A stretch of DNA of 64,000 bases from Buddleja alternifolia (lineage: Eukaryota > Streptophyta > Magnoliopsida > Lamiales > Scrophulariaceae). Positions 58,101 to 64,000 of this stretch are shown in pieces (position 1 is the stretch's first letter; every line of letters begins with the position of its first letter). Both the position numbers and the translations under genes were made by a program. Where the stretch lies: contig CM033393.1 in assembly GCA_019426215.1 (NCBI GenBank), positions 48,796,645 to 48,860,644 of the forward strand, written 5' to 3'. The notes under the pieces are model-generated. The model was not told the DNA's origin. It made no database searches and was given only the letters and a program-made list of their open reading frames with translations.

Positions 58101-61100
58101 GAAGTATAACGATATCATCCAGCAGCAGTGGAGGAAATGGCAATGGAGGAGGCGGAGATTTGATGAAGATCAAGGTCGCAGCTCGCAACATTTCATACCG
58201 CACGCTGTTCCACACCATTTTGATTCTTGCCTTTTTGTTGCCGTTCGTGTTCATTCTTACCGCCCTCGTCACCCTTGAAGGCGTCAACAAGTGCTCCTCG
58301 ATCGGTACTTTTCCAAATTTCCTTTTCTTCTCAGTCTTGGATCAATGTCGCCCTGTCATGATTGGTTTTCCGATGGTGTGACTTGGATCTCGATGATGTT
58401 AGTTTTATTATCTGGATTTGTTTCTTATTTTTTAAGTTATATAGATTGATGTGGATCTGAATTGTGATTCGTGATGTTCATCCTGTGTTCTTACGCGCTC
58501 GTCTATTATAGGTAAGTTGAAACTGTTTTGTGAATAAAAACTTATTGCAGTGAATAGATTTAAAGATAAACAGGAGTGGTTATGTGTTGGTTTGCAGTCG
58601 CTGATCTTATTTCAGCAATGTTCCTCAATTCAACTCTTGCTTAGGGCTGCATGGCTGTAGTTTGATTTTCTGGTTTCAATAGATTTTTGACATAAATCTT
58701 ATTTAGGGCATGTTTGTTGAGTTTTGCTTGAACTTATTAGGTCTTTCATTCTAATTTAAGTAGCCTTTTCCCGTGTTTCTGCACATGTTAGTCAGCTTTT
58801 CACTTACTCCTCTGGTAAGGCAAGTCATCGATTCATTCAAGTCTTATTTTCATGTTTTGATCTGTTACTAGCTTAAAACTGGAACTATTCTGGTGATCCA
58901 CCAAACATATAAACGGCTGGCTGTTGCCGAGCTGATTTCTTTCTGTTGGCATGCAAAGCTTTAAACAGTACCTGATAGTCGTAAAGCCAAGTAGAAGCAA
59001 CCTTCTTTGTCCATTTACCAATTTTGCATTTCTGTTGCAATTAAAACCAAAAGGAACTGATACTGCAGTATATCATATCTATGCAATTTAAATATTCCAA
59101 GCATACTTCATTTATGCACGACCACACAAGGGTACTTCAAAATAAATTTTTCCTATTAGTGTTTTCCCTTTCTTTCCTTTGAAACTTGTCGTTGTTTAAC
59201 TTTCTAGAGGGTCTTCCTAAATTATAGATTTCTAGGACCACTGTTGTTCCTCTTTGCTGTTCGAACTTCTTTTGTTACCAAGGTTTTCCTCTCCCTGAAA
59301 GCATTGTATAACTCTTAAGATCTGGCCCATTAACATGATGTGCTTACTTTATGTCGAGCTACATTGCAAGTCATTGCAGTGTAGGAGAAAAACAAATTAA
59401 AAAGTTTTTGACTAGTTGTGACTGCTATTTTATTGCACTCTGGCAATCCTGGACTTTGTTTTTTTATTATGTGCTCTTTGTATGCTTTGTCCCTTTCTTC
59501 ATATAAATGTTGAGTTCTGAAAAGCGTTCTGAAAAGCTATTAGTTCATTCATTTATTATGGTTTTATAATTTGCTATTTTATTGTTTCAGATTGTTTAGG
59601 ACGACGTTTGGGGCCAAAGCTTCTTGGTAGAACTGATGATGGGGTAAACTACTATTATTATTTTCGTTGATATTTTATTGTATTGATTTGTTATGTCGGC
59701 ACAGTTTAAGGAGATAATTTTTTATGCCAGTGATCCCTTTTCGAAAACAATGCCTAAACTTGGTTATTTTGTTGTTCTGACAGAGGCTGGTCAAGGACTT
59801 CGTTAAGATCCTAAATCAAGTGAACGCTGAGCAAGTCCCTGATAGTATGAAGCTCCCAGAGTCTTTTGGTCTACTTGTTTCAGAAATGAAAACTTACAAG
59901 TACAGTTCAAAGGAGTTTGCTTTGATTTTGAAAGGAATGGTATTGTAACCTGACCACTTCTCTCTTCATATTACATATTGCTGAACTTATTCCACTGGCC
60001 TCGTTTCCAGCACTACTTTTTGCTGACTCTTCTCATTAGTGGATTATATAAAAACTCTGCATTTGTTTAGCTTTCCCTTTGATCTCCTTACCAATCACCT
60101 ATTTCCATGTGATCCATCACTATGTAAAATTCATCTGTTTGTTTTTCAGTTCCCAAGCTTATGACAAACATATAACTATATAAGTAATTACAAAGCATAT
60201 GTTCAATTAAATGAATTTATGGAAATAATTAAAAGAAGAATTCTAGTTCCACTGTTTTGAACTAGCTTATTTTCTTTGGGGATCTGTGGTATATTATATG
60301 CACATTCTTTTGGATTTACTGAGAAAGCTTTGTTTCAGAAGTAATTCTTTTAGTTCTGAAAATCTTTCCTTTTACCCAACAGATGGAGAGATCTGAACGG
60401 GAGATCAGGCAATCGAAGTTTGCTGAGCTAATGAATAAGCATTTTGCAGCTAGTGCCGTTCCAAAGGGCATTCACTGCCTTTCATTGAGGCTGACTGATG
60501 AATATTCTTCCAACGCTCATGCACGCAAGCAGTTACCTTCTCCAGAGTTACTTCCATTGCTTTCCGACAACTCCTACCATCACTTTGTGTTGCCAACAGA
60601 CAACATTCTTGCTGCTGCAGTTGTTGTCACATCTGCTGTCCAGTCAGCTCGAAACCCTGCAAAAATTGTTTTCCATGTGATAACTGACAAGAAAACTTAT
60701 GCAGGCATGCATTCATGGTTTGCCCTAAATCCTCTGCCTCCTGCCATAGTTGAAGTTAAAGGTGTTCATCAATTTGATTGGTTGACAAGAGAGAATGTCC
60801 CAGTTCTTGAAGCTGTAGAGAACCACAATGGGATTCGGGATTACTACCATGGAAATCACATCACCGGGGCCAATCTTAGTGATACAACCCCACGAACATT
60901 TGCCTCAAAATTACAGGCTAGAAGTCCAAAGTACATTTCATTGCTAAACCATCTTCGCATATACCTTCCAGAGGTAACCAGTTGCAACTGAACATTTACT
61001 TCTTTCACGCCCCGTCAATTTTATAGTTGTATTGGATGTATTTCAAAATAGCTTGTGCAAGTTGGAGACTGGGGGGATGGATTTTATCCACTTAATAAAA

Positions 61101-62912
61101 TGGTTCCTGACTTTTGCACAAAGCTAATCAGCCCCTTCATCATAGGCTCACCAGTCACGTTAATGCTTAAGTGATTTTAATTTTCTGTGAAGTTTTAGAT
61201 TTCGGTTGATTCATGATTTAGTGACCTTGTTAGGTAATTAGAGTTTGCATTTGATGTCTGAATGAATAGGATTGTTCCTGGCACATGTGGCATACAGTTT
61301 CTGTTTGCAGCCTAACTGCTTGTTTCTTGCTGTGTAAACAGCTGGGATAGAAAATAGATTATATCATTATTTTATCAGACATTTTGTTCGTTCTTCTTTT
61401 TCCTATGCAGGACTTAGAATAATATTTTTGTTATGTTTTGCAGCTCTTCCCAAGCCTTGACAAGGTGGTTTTCCTAGACGATGATGTTGTAATTCAACGT
61501 GATTTATCTCCTCTCTGGGAAATTGACCTTAACGGAAAAGTTAATGGAGCTGTTGAAACTTGTAAAGGTGACGATGAGTGGGTTATGTCTAAGCGATTTA
61601 GGAACTATTTCAACTTCTCACATCCACTAATAGCAAAGAACTTGAATCCTGATGAATGTGCGTGGGCATACGGGATGAATATTTTTGATTTGCGTGCATG
61701 GAGAGCGACAAATATCAGGGACACTTATCATGCCTGGCTGAAGGAGGTATATATTTGATTTTCATATTATATATTTGTCTGCCCTGACTTGTGTCTACGA
61801 GGATTGCTTGTACAAGCAAATGTTTCTGCGTTTTTAGTTTACCTGCAAGAGTAGCACATCTTCTTTATGCAGCTTTAAACTTTACTCATTAGAGAATCAG
61901 GCCCTTGCCTGTTTGTGTTTTGGCACAATGTTGTTTACTATATATTTTGTTCCAATAGTTGTTCTTGTGTTTCTTGACATTTTTAAGGATTCCTTCAGAA
62001 CATGGGCTGGTCCCAGTTGAAGCACTGCACACTGCAATACACATGATCAGCATGTCATTACTATTTAAGGACTTCTAGCTGACAGATTTGTGATGTAAAA
62101 TTTACCACTGCTTGCTTTTGGAACTTCTGTATATTTTCATTTGATTAGGATTAATTTTGCTTCCTGATTTACATAGACAGACAAAATAAGACGATATATT
62201 TTTTTTTGCTCGAGCTAGATTGCCAGCGTGAGATGATCCTGTCTTCAGTGCAATCATAATAATTGTTCTGTTAAATTTTTTCATGGTTAAGGAAATATCT
62301 TTGATATATAGTCAATAGACATCTGAAATATTACTTTCCAGGATATATCATTCTTGAAAACCTACTGTTACAATTATTATTTCTGCTGAAGGTGTGGGGC
62401 AGCAGCATCTGGGACAGGGTGGGGGGGGGGGGGGTTGGTGTTCTGGTCGGAATTGGGGACGTGGGAGAGTGTTGGATGGAGAGATGTAATAATGATATGA
62501 TGCAAATTATTTATTGCTGAGTGTCAAATTGGGAATTTTTTAAGAGCAATAATTTGGCTAATTACTCCCATCAGCTTGTGGTTGTTTTCCGTATTATATT
62601 TCTTCTTACTGGGGTTTTATGTTGTTGCAGAATCTGAAGTCAAACCTCACATTATGGAAACTCGGAACTCTTCCTCCAGCTTTGATTGCATTCAAGGGTC
62701 ATGTTCACCCAATCGAGCCCTCCTGGCACATGCTTGGTTTGGGCTATCAGAATAATACCAACATTGAAAATGTGAATAAGGCAGCAGTGATTCACTACAA
62801 TGGCCAATCAAAACCATGGTTGGAGATTGGTTTTGAGCATCTCCGGCCGTTTTGGACCAAGTATGTCAATTACTCTAGTGATTTCGTTAGGAACTGCCAC
62901 ATATTGGAGTAG
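58073..62912 (+). CDS. GAUT14: GAUT13/GAUT14-like galacturonosyltransferase (GT8), 538 aa
   Basis: A Golgi type-II glycosyltransferase of family GT8 that adds galacturonic acid in pectin (homogalacturonan) synthesis. There are six coding exons: 58073-58304, 59591-59643, 59784-59939, 60383-60973, 61444-61746 and 62631-62912. All have GT-AG borders and join in frame to 1,617 nt. The N-terminus MQLHFSPSMRSITISSSSS and the membrane anchor (about residues 44-66, TILILAFLLPFVFILTALVT) match the GAUT13/14 group. The catalytic domain has the VVFLDDDVVIQRDL motif (D356-D358, metal/UDP binding), NGAVETC, CAWAYGMNIFDL and the C-terminal H500-x2-G-x2-KPW motif. The protein ends RNCHILE, as in the family. 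The length agrees with Arabidopsis GAUT13/14 (about 530 aa). Which of the two paralogues it represents is not decided. Intron 5 has a long G run near 62420. Confidence 0.95.
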
Positions 62913-64000
62913 TAACAAACAAAGCAACGGGCTTGCACCAGTGAAACAATGTTACAAAAAATTGGAGGTGTGATGGGTTATGCATCTCTTTGGGGGTTAT
63001 AGATGCTCATCAACAGATTCAAGTGAGTAAGAAAGAGAAAATCTCAAAACGTATTCGCAACGGTGAGATGTGAAATCTGGATGCCCCGATTCTCTAACAA
63101 GAGGATATGTTACTAAACTGGGCATGAGATCCATTCTTTCCTGTATGTAAAGTAGCAGTTATTCATCTATTGTTTTGGATAGGATAAAGGACATTATTTT
63201 TAGTGCTTAGAAGGGAATAATGCTATATGGCGCTTGGGAATTGCATGAAACGACAGAGCTAGGATGCAGCTCCGCTGTAAGCTCCCCCACTCTAGCTCCA
63301 TTGGCTGTAGAGATTATTATTCTTTTTCCTTTATTTTGTTCTCGTTTATTCAGATTTTCACGAGATTCGCCAATAATTTTTCATTTTGCTTTTTCTGATA
63401 TTATATCTTTATTTCGATTCTAGTCGGGTAGGTTGTGGAGGTATATTACAGGGACCTGGTTTAAGTTAGGGAACAACACATAGGTTATAATGTCCAGGTA
63501 TTTGTTCTGTACAATTTATGCGAAACATTATTGGTGTGCAGATTCTTATTTGATCAGCTGTACAACTTGATATTTATTATTTCACGTTTTTTACTGCTCA
63601 AATGCTTTTCATTTATGGAGTACTATTTTCTTGAGAAAGTATTCTTGCCTTGTTGTTAGTGTAAGTACAGTTGGCAACAAGAAGAAGTTAATAATGAAGG
63701 ATTTGATTGACACTGACATATAATATCATAGATTCCTAATTATTATAATAAATAATTGTCCGCCTTAACTTAGATAGTTTATCTCTTCGCCTTTTTCTGG
63801 AGATACTGTTCTTGTTATTATAGTTAAATGGTCACCATTCCCACTTGTTAGGTATAAGTAGTTCAATATATTTGTTACCTTTTTTATCTTATTTTTTTAA
63901 AAAACTTATTCTAGAGCTGTTTAAATGTTTCAATCAAACATGTAGTGGTGGTTTTTTTATTTATTTCAAATAATTAATTTATCCTTGTCCTCTTACTATA
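62913..64000. other. GAUT 3' region and downstream intergenic DNA
   Basis: The sequence holds the presumed 3' untranslated region and A+T-rich DNA. No further gene is recognised before the window ends. Confidence 0.45.

Overview
The window looks like nuclear DNA of a eudicot plant, probably an asterid such as a Lamiales species. The reasons are GT-AG intron-split genes of plant-only families, an A+T-rich background and a dense mix of plant transposon remnants. The species call is inference from protein family feel only; no search was run.

Layout. 0-34 kb is a transposon-rich gene desert. It holds minisatellites (0.5-1.45 and 2.4-2.8 kb), a LINE remnant (2.9-3.8 kb), one orphan zinc-finger-like exon (3.9 kb), a solo LTR with a perfect 5-bp target duplication nested in an older element (5.05-6.6 kb), a degenerate three-copy repeat interrupted by a SINE (11.2-13.3 kb), a second SINE (13.6 kb), a nuclear insertion of plastid rRNA-operon DNA carrying a 103-nt 4.5S rRNA copy (15.5 kb), a Mutator-like MITE (17.3 kb) and a DUF295 pseudogene with three in-frame stops (18.9-20.2 kb). 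From 20,345 to 29,977 lies a 9.6-kb CACTA-type element built as a near-complete palindrome: each arm has the CACTA end, a tandem array of tRNA-like units, a promoter-like region and a broken TnpA-like gene, and the two genes converge on the centre. Another LINE remnant follows (30.0-31.5 kb).

34-64 kb is gene-bearing. It holds a U1-type zinc-finger gene (34.4-37.0 kb, +), the plastidial alpha-glucan phosphorylase PHS1/PHO1 (37.8-44.4 kb, -, 15 exons, 946 aa, frame intact), a repeat-filled gap (46-51 kb), a BAG8-like co-chaperone gene (51.6-53.0 kb, +), an intronless PLS-class PPR gene (54.2-56.2 kb, +) and a GAUT13/GAUT14-like galacturonosyltransferase gene (58.1-62.9 kb, +, six coding exons, 538 aa) with overlapping upstream ORFs in its leader.

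The genes do not form a pathway. They are ordinary single plant loci: starch metabolism, pectin synthesis, organelle RNA processing, co-chaperone and RNA-related zinc finger. The most unusual object is the palindromic CACTA derivative. Its architecture would give a long hairpin RNA if transcribed through the centre, so it could be a natural source of silencing siRNAs against its own transposon family. That function is inference.
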